From Azospirillum sp. TSA2s (GTDB lineage Bacteria; Pseudomonadota; Alphaproteobacteria; Azospirillales; Azospirillaceae), in the NCBI RefSeq assembly GCF_004923315.1, contig NZ_CP039647.1, positions 771,001 through 835,000 of the forward strand: a DNA stretch of 64,000 bases, read 5' to 3'. The position numbers were made by a program, and so were the translations under genes. How positions within the stretch are numbered: the stretch's first letter is position 1; each line of letters begins with the position of its first letter. The notes below the pieces were generated by a model. The model searched no databases. It saw only the letters and a program-made list of their open reading frames with translations, and was not told the DNA's origin. Below, piece after piece: positions 17,976 to 26,886 of the stretch.

Positions 17976-18986
17976 ATGCGTGCACCGGAGCTTGCAATGG
18001 GCGGTTTGACAGCGGGGCGTTCGGCACTGGCCGGTCTGGTGGTCGTGATCGGGATGACGACCGGCGCGCTGGCGATTTCGGCGGCTGCATCGGCATCGGC
18101 ATCGGCGGCGGAGCCCGCGAATTGCCAGACGGTGAGGATGGCTGATCCTGGTTGGACGGACATCACCGCGACCAATGCGGTGGCGGGAGCGCTGCTGGGA
18201 GCCATGGGCTATCAGCAGAAGATCGAGACGGTCGCCGTGCCGATCATTTTCCAGGGGCTGAAGACCGGTCAGATCGATGTCTTCCTCGGCAACTGGATGC
18301 CGGCCCAATCCACCTTCCTCGACAAGCTGATTGCCGAGAAATCGGTCGAGATCGTGCGCCCGAACCTGGAGAACGCCAAATTCACCCTGGCGGTGCCGAC
18401 CACGGTGGCCAATGCCGGCGTGCACAGCTTTGCCGACCTCGCCCGGTTCGGCGACCGGTTCGAAAAGAAGATCTACGGGATCGAGCCGGGAGCGCCGGCG
18501 AACCAGAACATCCAGCGCATGCTCGACAAGAAGGATTTCGGGCTGGAGGGCTGGACCCTGGTCGAATCGAGCGAGCAGGCCATGCTGGCACAGGCGATGC
18601 GCCGGACGCGCAGCAAGGATTGGGTGGTCTTTCTCGGCTGGCAACCGCACCCGATGAACACCCGGATCGACATGACGTATCTCAGCGGCGGCGACGCCTA
18701 TTTCGGTCCGAACTATGGCAGCACCACGGTCAACACCTTGTTCCGGCGTGGCTACGGCACCGAATGCACGAATGTCCACCGCCTGTTCAGCCAACTCGCC
18801 TTCACCGTCGAAATGGAGAACGAGATCATGGCCGCCATCACCGAAGACAAGAAAGCCCCCAAGGACGCAGCGGCCAGCTACCTGAAGGCGCATCCCGACC
18901 TGCTCGGCCCCTGGCTGGCCGGCGTGTCGACCCGCGACGGCAAGGACGCTGCCACGGCCGTGCACATGGCATTAGGCCTGAAGTGA
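17976..18986 (+). CDS. choX: Choline ABC transporter substrate-binding protein
   Basis: Periplasmic choline-binding protein of the OpuAC/ChoX family, 336 residues. It has a long signal region ending near ASAAEPANC, and ChoX hallmarks MADPGWTDITATNA, FLGNWMPAQ, GIEPGAPANQNIQ and FLGWQPHPMN. A strong CAGGAGGGAGAG ribosome-binding site precedes the ATG. In rhizobia choX is followed by choW (permease) and choV (ATPase). Here only a 35-codon frame and a hairpin follow, so the permease must be elsewhere. Confidence 0.9.
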   Translation: MRAPELAMGGLTAGRSALAGLVVVIGMTTGALAISAAASASASAAEPANCQTVRMADPGWTDITATNAVAGALLGAMGYQQKIETVAVPIIFQGLKTGQIDVFLGNWMPAQSTFLDKLIAEKSVEIVRPNLENAKFTLAVPTTVANAGVHSFADLARFGDRFEKKIYGIEPGAPANQNIQRMLDKKDFGLEGWTLVESSEQAMLAQAMRRTRSKDWVVFLGWQPHPMNTRIDMTYLSGGDAYFGPNYGSTTVNTLFRRGYGTECTNVHRLFSQLAFTVEMENEIMAAITEDKKAPKDAAASYLKAHPDLLGPWLAGVSTRDGKDAATAVHMALGLK

Positions 18987-19016
18987 CGCAACCAAACGAG
19001 AAGGAGACGTACAACC

Positions 19017-19124
19017 ATGCTGGCCGCGTTGCGCGCATGGGTCCGGGCCCGCTTCCCCTCCTGGTTCAGGCCGACCTACCGGCCTGAACGCCATTACATG
19101 CGGGGTCCCTCCGGTTTGCGATGA
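19017..19124 (+). CDS. Possible small protein of 35 residues downstream of choX
   Basis: A 36-codon frame with a good AAGGAGA ribosome-binding site eight bases before its ATG. The product is rich in Arg, Trp and Pro (ARFPSWFRPTYRPERHYMRG) and has no membrane helix. It sits where choWV usually follow choX. Its stop codon lies in the loop of the terminator hairpin. I do not recognise it; it could be a real small protein, a leader peptide or the worn 5' end of a lost gene. Confidence 0.4.
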   Translation: MLAALRAWVRARFPSWFRPTYRPERHYMRGPSGLR

Positions 19125-19134
19125 GGCCGGAGGG
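19107..19134. terminator. Terminator hairpin between choX and the convergent liv operon
   Basis: An 8-bp perfect stem CCCTCCGG / CCGGAGGG with a 12-base loop, between convergent transcription units. No T tract on the plus side, so either weak or aided by factors. Confidence 0.5.
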
Positions 19135-19149
19135 GGAAGGGCCGCCGGA

Positions 19150-19866
19150 TCATACGGCAACCATCTCCATCAGCCGGGCACGATCGGCCGGGGAGGCCGC
19201 TTCACCATGGAGCGTGATGCGTCCCCGTTCCACCGCGTAGAAGCGGTCGGCAACATCCAGGGCGCGGTGAATGTTCTGCTCCACCAGCAGGATGGTCAAT
19301 CCCGCCCGCTTCAGTTCCGTGATGATCGCGAAGATCTCGTCGACGATCATCGGCGCCAGACCTTCCGTCGGCTCGTCGATCAGCAACAGCCTGGCGGTAC
19401 CCACCATCACGCGGGCCATCGCCAGCATCTGCTGCTCGCCGCCGGACAAGGTGGTGCCGAGTTGCCGGCGCCGTTCGGCCAGCCGGGGGAAGCGGGCGAA
19501 GGCCTGTCCGATCGCCTGTTCATTCTCGCGGCGCGCCCGGCCGGGACATTGGCGCAGCCCCAGCCGCAGGTTCTCCTCGACGCTGAGGCCCGGAAAGATG
19601 CGGCGATCCTCCGGCACCAGCCCGAGCCCAAGGCGGGCAATCGCGTCGGGCGTCTGCCCGGCCAGATCGACGCCGCCGAAGCGGATCGTGCCGGAACTGG
19701 CCGGCACCCAGCCGGCGACGGATTTCAGGATGGTGGTCTTGCCGACGCCGTTGCGGCCGAACAGCCCGACCACTTCTCCCGGCCCGGCCTGCAGGGACAC
19801 CCCTTGCAGAACATGGCTCAGGCCGTAATGCGCGTGCAGGTTCTCAATGGAAAGCATGGGTATCAC
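19150..19866 (-). CDS. livF: Branched-chain-type ABC importer ATPase LivF
   Basis: ATPase subunit of a Liv-type importer, 238 residues. Motifs: Walker A GRNGVGKTT near residue 38, signature LSGGEQQML, Walker B LLLIDEP, and EDRRIFPGLSVEENL of the LivF subfamily. It starts at GTG 19866, overlapping the livG stop (GTGA); ATG 19857 is an alternative. It is the last gene of the long minus-strand operon. Confidence 0.9.
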   Translation of the reverse strand: MIPMLSIENLHAHYGLSHVLQGVSLQAGPGEVVGLFGRNGVGKTTILKSVAGWVPASSGTIRFGGVDLAGQTPDAIARLGLGLVPEDRRIFPGLSVEENLRLGLRQCPGRARRENEQAIGQAFARFPRLAERRRQLGTTLSGGEQQMLAMARVMVGTARLLLIDEPTEGLAPMIVDEIFAIITELKRAGLTILLVEQNIHRALDVADRFYAVERGRITLHGEAASPADRARLMEMVAV

Positions 19867-20642
19867 CCGTGTCCGAAATAGGCGGCCTGTACGGCGGGAT
19901 CGGCACGCACCACGGCGGGCGGCCCTTCGGCAATCTTCCGGCCCTGGGCCATCACGACGACATGGTCCGACAGGCTCATCACCAACCCGATGTCGTGTTC
20001 GATCAGCAGCACCGTCAGGTCGCCGGCCAGCGAGCGGATCAGCGCACCGGTGTCCGCCGTGTCGCCGTGGCTCATGCCCTGGGTCGGCTCGTCCAGCAGC
20101 AGCACCCGCGGCTCGGCGGCCAGCGCCACCGCGATCTCCAGCCGCCGCTGTTCCCCGTGCGACAGGTTGCCGGCAAGCTCGCGCGCCTTGGCCGACAGGC
20201 CGAAGCGCTCCAGAAGCGCGTCGGCCTTGGCGAGCGCACGACGGCTGTGGCCGACCGGACGCAGCGCGTGCCAGGGCCTCTCCAGCACCTGCGCGGCGAT
20301 CCGCAGGTTCTCCAGCACCGGCAGCTCGAAGAACAGGTTGGTGATCTGGAAGGACCGCGCCAGTCCGGCAGCGAGCAGGCGGTCGGGGGACCGCCCGGTG
20401 ACATCGGCGCCGTCCAGGGCGACCCGACCGCCGGTCGGGCGGATGGCGCCGCTGATCAGGTTGAACAGCGTGCTCTTGCCCGCCCCGTTCGGACCGATGA
20501 CCGAGGTAATCCGTCCGGCCGCAGCCTCGAAGCCGACGCCCGCCACCGCCTGGAGCCCGCCGAAGTTCACCGACAGGTCGCGCACGCCCAATGCACAGGC
20601 GCCGCCTGCGCTGGCCGCCGCCTTGAGGGAGGATGCCGTCAT
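19863..20642 (-). CDS. livG: Branched-chain-type ABC importer ATPase LivG
   Basis: Second ATPase of the Liv importer, 259 residues. Walker A GPNGAGKST, signature LSHGEQRRLEIA (first residue pair LSHGE, common in LivG), Walker B LLLDEPTQGMS, and the LivG-type C-terminus (AQGRKIAEGPPAVVRAD). Starts and stops overlap its neighbours by four bases on both sides, showing a coupled operon. Confidence 0.9.
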   Translation of the reverse strand: MTASSLKAAASAGGACALGVRDLSVNFGGLQAVAGVGFEAAAGRITSVIGPNGAGKSTLFNLISGAIRPTGGRVALDGADVTGRSPDRLLAAGLARSFQITNLFFELPVLENLRIAAQVLERPWHALRPVGHSRRALAKADALLERFGLSAKARELAGNLSHGEQRRLEIAVALAAEPRVLLLDEPTQGMSHGDTADTGALIRSLAGDLTVLLIEHDIGLVMSLSDHVVVMAQGRKIAEGPPAVVRADPAVQAAYFGHG

Positions 20643-21691
20643 GGCGTCGTCCCCCCGGTTTCAGCTCTTGAGTCGCCGCGGCGACTCAACCGGGCCAGCA
20701 GCGCGCCGACCAGCCCCTTGCGCAAGAAGATGACGGACAGCATGAAGATGACCCCCACGACGATCAGGTGATGTTCGGTCCAGGATCCGACGACCGAGCG
20801 CAGAGCGGTCAGCAGCAGGCTGCCCACCACCGGCCCGACCAGCGTGCCGACGCCGCCGACGATGACGGTGATCACCGCGTTGCCGGAGGTTTCGAAGAAC
20901 ATCAGTTCGGGCGAGACGAAGCCGCGCAGCATCGGGTACAGCGCCCCCGCCACCGCGGCGACGCAGGCCGCCAGCACATAGACCGCCAGCTTGTAGCGCC
21001 AGGCGTTGAAGCCCAGGAACGGCACGCGCTTCTCGTTGGCGCGGATGGCGGCCAGCGTCCGGCCGAACGGCGCGTCCATCAGATAGGACAGCCCGGCATA
21101 GGCCGCGACGGTCAGCCCCAGCACCAGCAGGAAGAAGGACAGCGGGTCGGCGGTGTCGAGACTGAACGGCCCAAATCCGACCTGGACCTGCGGGATGCCG
21201 ATCAGCCCGTCCGACGCGCCCAGCGCGCGGGTGTTGTAGACGGTCTTGGCGGCGACCTGGGCCAGCCCGAAGGTGATGAGGGCGAAATAGACGCCCTTCA
21301 CCCGGTTGGCGATGACGCCGCCGATCAGGCCCGCCACGCCGCCCGCCAGCAGGGCCGCCGCCATCGCCAGCCAGAAGCTGGGGGAGACATCGCGCAGGAC
21401 GAGCGCCGAGACATAGGCGCCCAGCCCGAAATACAGCGCCTGCCCCAGCGACAAGAGGCCGGTGTAGCCCAGCAGCAGGTCGACGCTCATCGCCAGCCCG
21501 GCGAAGATCAGCGCCTCGGTCGCCAGACGCAGGTAGAAGCCGTTGTCGGTCGCCCAGGCGACGGCGGCCAAGCCCAGCGCCGCCGCCAGGAAGGCCAGCG
21601 CCAGCCAATGGACCGGGGCCAGACGGGACAATCCGGACGCCGGCCGGGTGCTGCCGGGATCGGAGAGGGTGTGCAATGTGGCCTCAGGCAT
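20639..21691 (-). CDS. livM: Branched-chain-type ABC importer permease LivM
   Basis: Permease of 350 residues with about nine predicted helices, family motifs LLLGYTGLLSLGQALYFGLG, RVKGVYFALITFGLAQV and MFFETSGNAVITVIVGGVGTLVGPVVG. Works with LivH as the membrane channel. Overlaps livH by eight bases and livG by four. Confidence 0.9.
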   Translation of the reverse strand: MPEATLHTLSDPGSTRPASGLSRLAPVHWLALAFLAAALGLAAVAWATDNGFYLRLATEALIFAGLAMSVDLLLGYTGLLSLGQALYFGLGAYVSALVLRDVSPSFWLAMAAALLAGGVAGLIGGVIANRVKGVYFALITFGLAQVAAKTVYNTRALGASDGLIGIPQVQVGFGPFSLDTADPLSFFLLVLGLTVAAYAGLSYLMDAPFGRTLAAIRANEKRVPFLGFNAWRYKLAVYVLAACVAAVAGALYPMLRGFVSPELMFFETSGNAVITVIVGGVGTLVGPVVGSLLLTALRSVVGSWTEHHLIVVGVIFMLSVIFLRKGLVGALLARLSRRGDSRAETGGTTP

Positions 21692-22583
21692 GTCCCAGCC
21701 TCCCGAACAGGCCCTGCGGCCGGACCATCAGCACCAGCACCATGATCCCGAACACCAGCGGATCCGACCAGACCGGCGAGATGTAGAGGCTGGACAGCGC
21801 CTGGACCTGGGTCAGCAGCAGGCCGGCGATCACCGCCCCCTGGATCGACCCCATGCCGCCGACGATCACCACGGTGAAGGCCATCAGGATGAAATCGCGC
21901 CCCATGGTTGGGAACACCGAATAGATCGGCGCCAGCAGCACGCCGGCCAATCCGGCCAGCGCCACGCCGAAGGCGAAGGTGCCGGCATAGACCCGGCGCA
22001 CCGGCACGCCCAGCGACGAGGCCATGTCCTTGTCGAAGGCGGCCGCCCGCACCATGGCGCCAAGCCCCGTCCGGAAGACCACCAGCCAGACCGCGGCGAT
22101 CAGCGCAAGGCCGAAGCCGATCAGGAACAGCCGGTAGTTCGGCAGGAACATGCCGAGGATCTCGGTGCCGCCCTCGATGGGATTTTCGGGTCGCAGGGTG
22201 TTTGGGCCATAGACCAGCTTCAGCAGGTCCTCCAGGATCATCCCCAGCCCGAAGGTCAGCAGCAGGGTCAGGATGTGGCGGTCGCGGCTGTGGAAAACCC
22301 GCGCGATCAGCCAGCGCTCGGCCAGCCAGCCGATGGGGAGCATCAGCAGCGGCACCAGAACCAGCAGCGCCCAGAACCCGACGCCCAGCCCGGCCAGGGT
22401 CAGCGCCAGGAAGGCGCCCATGGCGTAGAATTCGCCATGGGCCATGTTGATGACGTCCAGCAGCCCGAAGATGATGGTCAGGCCCAGCGCCATCAGAACG
22501 ACGGCAACCCCGAGCGACAGACCGTTCAGCGCCTGCGGCGCCAGGACGAATTGCAGATAGTCGATGAGATCGGCCATGGCCAT
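21684..22583 (-). CDS. livH: Branched-chain-type ABC importer permease LivH
   Basis: Permease of 299 residues; hallmarks NGLSLGVAVVLMALGLTIIFG, INMAHGEFYAMGAF, and FTVVIVGGMGSIQGAVIAGLL. Start ATG 22583, with a second in-frame ATG at 22577. It follows the binding-protein gene by 19 bases. Confidence 0.9.
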   Translation of the reverse strand: MAMADLIDYLQFVLAPQALNGLSLGVAVVLMALGLTIIFGLLDVINMAHGEFYAMGAFLALTLAGLGVGFWALLVLVPLLMLPIGWLAERWLIARVFHSRDRHILTLLLTFGLGMILEDLLKLVYGPNTLRPENPIEGGTEILGMFLPNYRLFLIGFGLALIAAVWLVVFRTGLGAMVRAAAFDKDMASSLGVPVRRVYAGTFAFGVALAGLAGVLLAPIYSVFPTMGRDFILMAFTVVIVGGMGSIQGAVIAGLLLTQVQALSSLYISPVWSDPLVFGIMVLVLMVRPQGLFGRLGHA

Positions 22584-22602
22584 CGGCTCCTTGACTGCGT
22601 CC

Positions 22603-23814
22603 TCAGAAGCGGGTGCAGAGGTCCGGCCCGATGGCCTTCTCGCCCGGAACGGTGCCGACCACGTCGAAACGGTTGTTGGTGCCGTCCGACGAGATGCGCA
22701 CGGCGTACATGTCCTGGACCGCCTGATGGTCGCCGGCCCGCATGGTCTTGGTGCCCTGCGGCGTGTTCCAGCTCAGCCCTTCCATCGCCTTGCGCAGCGC
22801 CTCGGTGTCGGTGCCGCCGGCCTTCTCGACCGCCGCCTTGAAGAAGCCGATCAGGCCGTAGCTGTCGGCGCCGTAGAGGTCGGGGGCGGTGTCGTAGGCC
22901 TTGCGGAAGGCGGCGACGAAGGCCTTGTTCTCGGGCGTCGCCAGTTCGGCGGAATAGCCGACGCCGGTGACGAAGCCGTCGGCCGCCTTGCCGATGGCGC
23001 CGATGTTCTGGGCAGTGACAGTGCCCGACGCGCCGACGATGGTCAGGTTACGCAGCAGTCCGTACTCGCCCATCTGCGTCAGCAGCCGCACGGTATCGTT
23101 GCCGGCGGTGGAGGTGTAGAGCACGCTGGGCCGCGCGGCGCGGAGCTGGCCGAAATACTGCGAGTAATCCTTGCTGCCGAGGGGCGCGAAGACCTCGCCG
23201 GTCGATTGCGCGCCGGTCTTCTCCGCCGCCTCCTTGAAGGCCGCGACGGTGGAGCGGCCCATCTCGTAATCGGGGCCGAGATAATAAACCTTGGCCTTCG
23301 GCTTGTCCTTCGCCAGCCATTCCGCCAGCGCCGCCGACTGCTGACCCGCCCGCGCGTTCACCCGGAAGACGTTGGGCGAGCATTTGTCGGTGGTGATGGC
23401 GTCGGAGAAGGAGACGGTGGTGGCGATCAGCCGCCCGTTGCGCTCGGCAAGCTGGCCGACCGCCAGGGTGGAGCCGGAATTGACGGTGCCGGTCAGGAAA
23501 TCGACCTTGTTGACCTGGAACAGCTTCTCCGCCTTCTGGGTGGCGACGGCGGGATTGGCCTCCTCGTCCTCGAACAGCAGCTCGACCTGACGGCCGAGAA
23601 TGCCGCCGGCGGCGTTGACCTCCTTCGTCGCCAGTTCCAGGCCCCAGCGGACCTGCTGGCCGATCGGCGCGTAGGTGCCCGACAGCGGGGTCACCACCCC
23701 GATGCGGATCGGCTCGGCGGCCAGCGCCACTCCCGGCGCCACCAATGGGGCCGCCAGAAGGGCCAGCAGCGGCGGCAGGGCGTAGACTGACCTGAAAAGA
23801 GCGTTCTTGGACAT
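22603..23814 (-). CDS. Branched-chain-type ABC substrate-binding protein of the catabolic operon
   Basis: Periplasmic binding protein (Peripla_BP_6), 403 residues, with signal peptide ending near GVALAAEP and motifs IRIGVVTPLSGTYAPIGQ, LELATKEVNAAGGILGR and YYLGPDYEMGRS. It lies between the enoyl-CoA hydratase and livH, so it probably binds the acid that the operon degrades. Aromatic acids and aliphatic acids are both known ligands of this family, so amino-acid specificity should not be assumed. Confidence 0.88.
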   Translation of the reverse strand: MSKNALFRSVYALPPLLALLAAPLVAPGVALAAEPIRIGVVTPLSGTYAPIGQQVRWGLELATKEVNAAGGILGRQVELLFEDEEANPAVATQKAEKLFQVNKVDFLTGTVNSGSTLAVGQLAERNGRLIATTVSFSDAITTDKCSPNVFRVNARAGQQSAALAEWLAKDKPKAKVYYLGPDYEMGRSTVAAFKEAAEKTGAQSTGEVFAPLGSKDYSQYFGQLRAARPSVLYTSTAGNDTVRLLTQMGEYGLLRNLTIVGASGTVTAQNIGAIGKAADGFVTGVGYSAELATPENKAFVAAFRKAYDTAPDLYGADSYGLIGFFKAAVEKAGGTDTEALRKAMEGLSWNTPQGTKTMRAGDHQAVQDMYAVRISSDGTNNRFDVVGTVPGEKAIGPDLCTRF

Positions 23815-23921
23815 GGATGGTCTCCCTCACTGGCGCGATGCCGCGCCCTGTTGTTGGAAAGGCGGCGCCCGCTCGTTCGATGGCGGGCGCTCGACGTCGG
23901 CGCCGAAACCGGAACCGGGGA

Positions 23922-24746
23922 TCAGTTGCCCTTGAAGACCGGCTTGCGCTTCTCGTGGAAGGAGGCGACGCCTTCCTTGAAGTCCTCCGAGCCGCGCAGG
24001 CGGCCGTAGGCCTGCCCCTCGATCTCGATAGCGCCGTTGACCGACACGTTGTTGCCGCTGTTCAGCACGCCCTTGATGGTGCGCTGGGCCAGCGGCGAGA
24101 AGCCGCGCAGTTCATCGACCAGGGCGGCAACCGTCGCTTCCAATTCGGCGTCGGCGACGCAGTCGGTGACGAAGCCCCAGTCGGCGGCCTGACGGCCGGG
24201 GATGCGCTTGGCCCGCATCACCATGTCCTTGGTCCGGCAGATGCCGATCATGTGCAGCAGGCGGGCCGACCCGCCGGAACCGGGGATCATGCCGATGCGC
24301 ATCTCCGGCAGGGCGAACTGCGCGGTCTCCGACACGATGCGGAAGTCACAGGCGAGCGACAGCTCGAAGCCGACGCCGAAGCAATAGCCACGGACCTGGG
24401 CGATCACCGGCTTGCGGCAGCGCTCCGGGGCGGCGATGTTGACCGCCAACTCCGACACATGCTCCGCCGACTTCTCCATGAAGCCGGCGATGTTGCCGCC
24501 GGACGAGAAGTTCTCGCCCTCGGCGCGCAGGACGATCACCCGCACCTTGGGATCGCGGTCCAGCACCGCGAACACGGCGGCGAACTGGTCGCGCTGGAGC
24601 ATGCTGACGATGTTGAAGGGCGGACGGTGCAACACGATGTCGGCGCGCTCCAGGGATTCGTCGATCTCCACGCGGAAACCGTCGAGATCGGCGAGCAGGC
24701 TGTCGGTGCTGTCGAAACGGTAGGGGGTCACGGTCGGGAACTCCAT
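23922..24746 (-). CDS. Enoyl-CoA hydratase/isomerase family protein
   Basis: Crotonase-fold enzyme of 274 residues acting on a CoA thioester. Oxyanion-hole motifs are visible: GENFSSGGNIAGF near residues 76-88 and GYCFGVGFELSLACD near 122-136, followed by PEMRIGMIPGSGGSARL with the position often used by the catalytic Glu occupied within the loop. Located between the CoA ligase and the importer genes, so it probably processes the CoA ester made by the ligase. The exact reaction (hydration, isomerisation or ring hydrolysis) cannot be decided. Confidence 0.85.
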   Translation of the reverse strand: MEFPTVTPYRFDSTDSLLADLDGFRVEIDESLERADIVLHRPPFNIVSMLQRDQFAAVFAVLDRDPKVRVIVLRAEGENFSSGGNIAGFMEKSAEHVSELAVNIAAPERCRKPVIAQVRGYCFGVGFELSLACDFRIVSETAQFALPEMRIGMIPGSGGSARLLHMIGICRTKDMVMRAKRIPGRQAADWGFVTDCVADAELEATVAALVDELRGFSPLAQRTIKGVLNSGNNVSVNGAIEIEGQAYGRLRGSEDFKEGVASFHEKRKPVFKGN

Positions 24747-24761
24747 GGATGAAGGCAGTGT

Positions 24762-26363
24762 TCAGGAGAGTGTCGGGCTGTGTTCGGCCGGCTTGTGTTC
24801 AGTGGGCTTGTGTTCAGCGGGCTTGTGTTCGAGCGCGAATTCGCCGGCCTGAAGCTTGCGGCGCAGGATCTTGCCGACCGGCGATTTCGGGATTTCGTCG
24901 AGGAAGACGTACTCGCGCGGGCGCTTGAAGTTGGCGAGGCCGGAGGTGCGGCAATGGTCGTCGAGATCCTTCGCCTCGACGCCGCGGGCGCGCTTGACGA
25001 AGGCGACGACCCGCTGGCCCCAGCGCTCGTCGGGCAGGCCGGCGACCGCGACCTCCAGCACGCCGTCATGAAGCGACAGCACGCTTTCGATCTCGACCGG
25101 CGAGACATTCTCGCCGCCGGTGATGATCATGTCGTCGACCCGGCCGGTGACGAAGAGGTCGCCGTCGGCGTCGAGGAAACCGATGTCGCCGGTGAAGTAC
25201 CAGCCGGCATGCAGCGCCTTGGCGTCGGCGTCCGGCCGATTCCAATAACCTTCGAAGGACTCGTCGCCGGACAGGTCGGCGACGATCTGCCCCTCTTCTC
25301 CGGCCGCGGCGCACGCGTCGGGATCGAAGCTGCCGAGGCGGACGATGCGGATGCGCTGGTTCAGCGCCGCCTTGCCGGCCGATCCCGGCTTTGCCGGGGC
25401 GTTCTGGTCGATGGTGAAGGTGTAGATCTCGGACGAGCCGTAATGGTTGACGAACAGCTCGGGCCGGAAGGCGGCGTCCAGCCGCTTCAGCAGGCCGTCG
25501 GTCATCGATGCCCCGGCAAAGCCCAGCTTGCGCACCGACGACACGTCGCTCCGCGCGAAGTCCGGGTCGGCCAGCAGGTCGTGGTACAGCGTCGGCACCA
25601 GATAGAGACAGGTCAGCCGCTCCGCCGCGATCAGTTCAAGCGCGCGGCCGGTGTCGAAGCGCGGCAGGCAGACGAAGCAGCCGTCGACCAACGCCATCGC
25701 CAGCAGCGAACGCACTCCCATCGTGTGGTAGAGCGGCATGACCCCCAGCGTCCGCTCGCCCCGGCGGTAACAATTCTGGGCGACGTGTGCGATTGCGGAG
25801 GCGCGCTCCGTCCGGTGACGGCGCGGCACGCCCTTGGGCTTGCCGGTGGTGCCGGAGGTGTAGAGGAACAGCGAGACATGCTCTGCCATGGCGCGCGGCT
25901 GCGCTTGGGCCATCTCGCTTTCCAGCAGATCGGCGAAGCGGTGGTCGCTTCCATCGCCCGGATCGCCGACCGCCCAATCGCCAATCACAATGCGGGGCAG
26001 CGCCCGCGCCGCAGCGGAGTCCCGGACGGCGTCGGCCGAAACATCCTGATAGAAGAGGGCGCGCACCTCGGCGTCGGGCAGGCAATAGTCCAACTCGTCG
26101 GCCTTCACCCGCCAGTTCAGCGGCACGACAGCGATGCCGGCCAACTGGCAGGCCCAATGGATGGTCGCCATCTCCCAAGTGTTCTGCAGCGCGGTGGCGA
26201 TGCGGTCGCCGGGGCGCAAGGCCAGCCGGTCGAAGGCACCGACCAGCCGGCGGATGCGCTCCAGCCATTGCGCGTAGGTCAGCCGCAGATCACCGTCGAT
26301 AATGGCGACCGCGTCGGGGCTGCGCTCCGCGCTGGCGAGGATGCTGCGGCCGAGGTCAAACAT
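24762..26363 (-). CDS. Acyl/aryl-CoA ligase (AMP-binding; benzoate-CoA-ligase-like)
   Basis: Activates a carboxylic acid to its CoA ester using ATP. The 533 residues have the P-loop TSGTTGKPKGVP near 170, A5-type NHYGSSE near 313, GWYFTGDIG near 393, VDDMIITGGENVSP near 411 and the C-terminal Lys in KSPVGKILRR near 500. The last ~22 residues are a repeated EHKPAEHKPTEHKPAEH tail, outside the catalytic fold. Overlaps the iron-sulfur subunit gene by eight bases. Context suggests an aromatic or cyclic acid substrate, perhaps the one taken up by the Liv importer. Confidence 0.87.
   Translation of the reverse strand: MFDLGRSILASAERSPDAVAIIDGDLRLTYAQWLERIRRLVGAFDRLALRPGDRIATALQNTWEMATIHWACQLAGIAVVPLNWRVKADELDYCLPDAEVRALFYQDVSADAVRDSAAARALPRIVIGDWAVGDPGDGSDHRFADLLESEMAQAQPRAMAEHVSLFLYTSGTTGKPKGVPRRHRTERASAIAHVAQNCYRRGERTLGVMPLYHTMGVRSLLAMALVDGCFVCLPRFDTGRALELIAAERLTCLYLVPTLYHDLLADPDFARSDVSSVRKLGFAGASMTDGLLKRLDAAFRPELFVNHYGSSEIYTFTIDQNAPAKPGSAGKAALNQRIRIVRLGSFDPDACAAAGEEGQIVADLSGDESFEGYWNRPDADAKALHAGWYFTGDIGFLDADGDLFVTGRVDDMIITGGENVSPVEIESVLSLHDGVLEVAVAGLPDERWGQRVVAFVKRARGVEAKDLDDHCRTSGLANFKRPREYVFLDEIPKSPVGKILRRKLQAGEFALEHKPAEHKPTEHKPAEHSPTLS
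24776..24835. repeat. 15-bp tandem repeat at the 3' end of the CoA ligase gene
   Basis: Copies of GCTTGTGTTCAGCGG-like units at 24791-24805, 24806-24820 and 24821-24835, with a degenerate fourth at about 24777-24790. Because the unit is 15 bp it keeps frame and codes for an EHKPA-type five-residue repeat at the protein's C-terminus. Confidence 0.8.
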
Positions 26364-26886
26364 GGGCGACCTCCTCCATCGTCCGGCCCGTGACCTCCAT
26401 CACGGCGCGGACGATGCCGGCATAGCCGGTGCAGCGGCAAAGATGGCCGCTCAGCATGTCGCGTAGCTCCTCTTCGGTGGGTTTGGGAATGCGGCCCAGG
26501 TAATCGGTCAGCGACATCAGGATGCCGGCCGTGCAGAAGCCGCATTGCAGGGCGTGATGCTGGCGGAAGGCCTCCTGAAGCGCGGTCATGCGCCCCTGGT
26601 TGGCCTGCGCCAGCCCTTCGACGGTGTCGATGCGCCGGCCGTCGGCCTGCACCGCCAGGGTCAGGCAGGCGCGGGAAGCCACGCCGTCGATGCGGACAGT
26701 GCAGGCGCCGCAGACGCCGTGTTCGCAGCCGACGCGGGTGCCGTGGGCGCCCAGTTCGTGGCGCAGGAAATCGCTGAGCAGCAGGCGCGGATGGGCGTGG
26801 CCGGTACGCGGCGTGCCGTTCAGGACGATGGAGACGGCATGGCGCGTCTCCGCCGCCAGCGGCGATGTTGATTTCAGCGGCGGCAT
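26356..26886 (-). CDS. Molybdenum hydroxylase [2Fe-2S] subunit (CoxS/HcrC-like)
   Basis: Small subunit of a xanthine-oxidase-family Mo hydroxylase, 176 residues. It binds two [2Fe-2S] clusters: the plant-ferredoxin-type set in VGCEHGVCGACTV plus RACL, and the second set in QCGFCTAG and HLCRCTGY. N-terminal 15 residues precede the domain. It overlaps the FAD subunit gene by 13 bases and the ligase by eight. Confidence 0.93.
   Translation of the reverse strand: MPPLKSTSPLAAETRHAVSIVLNGTPRTGHAHPRLLLSDFLRHELGAHGTRVGCEHGVCGACTVRIDGVASRACLTLAVQADGRRIDTVEGLAQANQGRMTALQEAFRQHHALQCGFCTAGILMSLTDYLGRIPKPTEEELRDMLSGHLCRCTGYAGIVRAVMEVTGRTMEEVAHV

Noticed and set aside
24776..24835. Tandem repeats as a CRISPR or integrated repeat array
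   Set aside because: Units are 15 bp with no spacers and lie in frame within a coding region.
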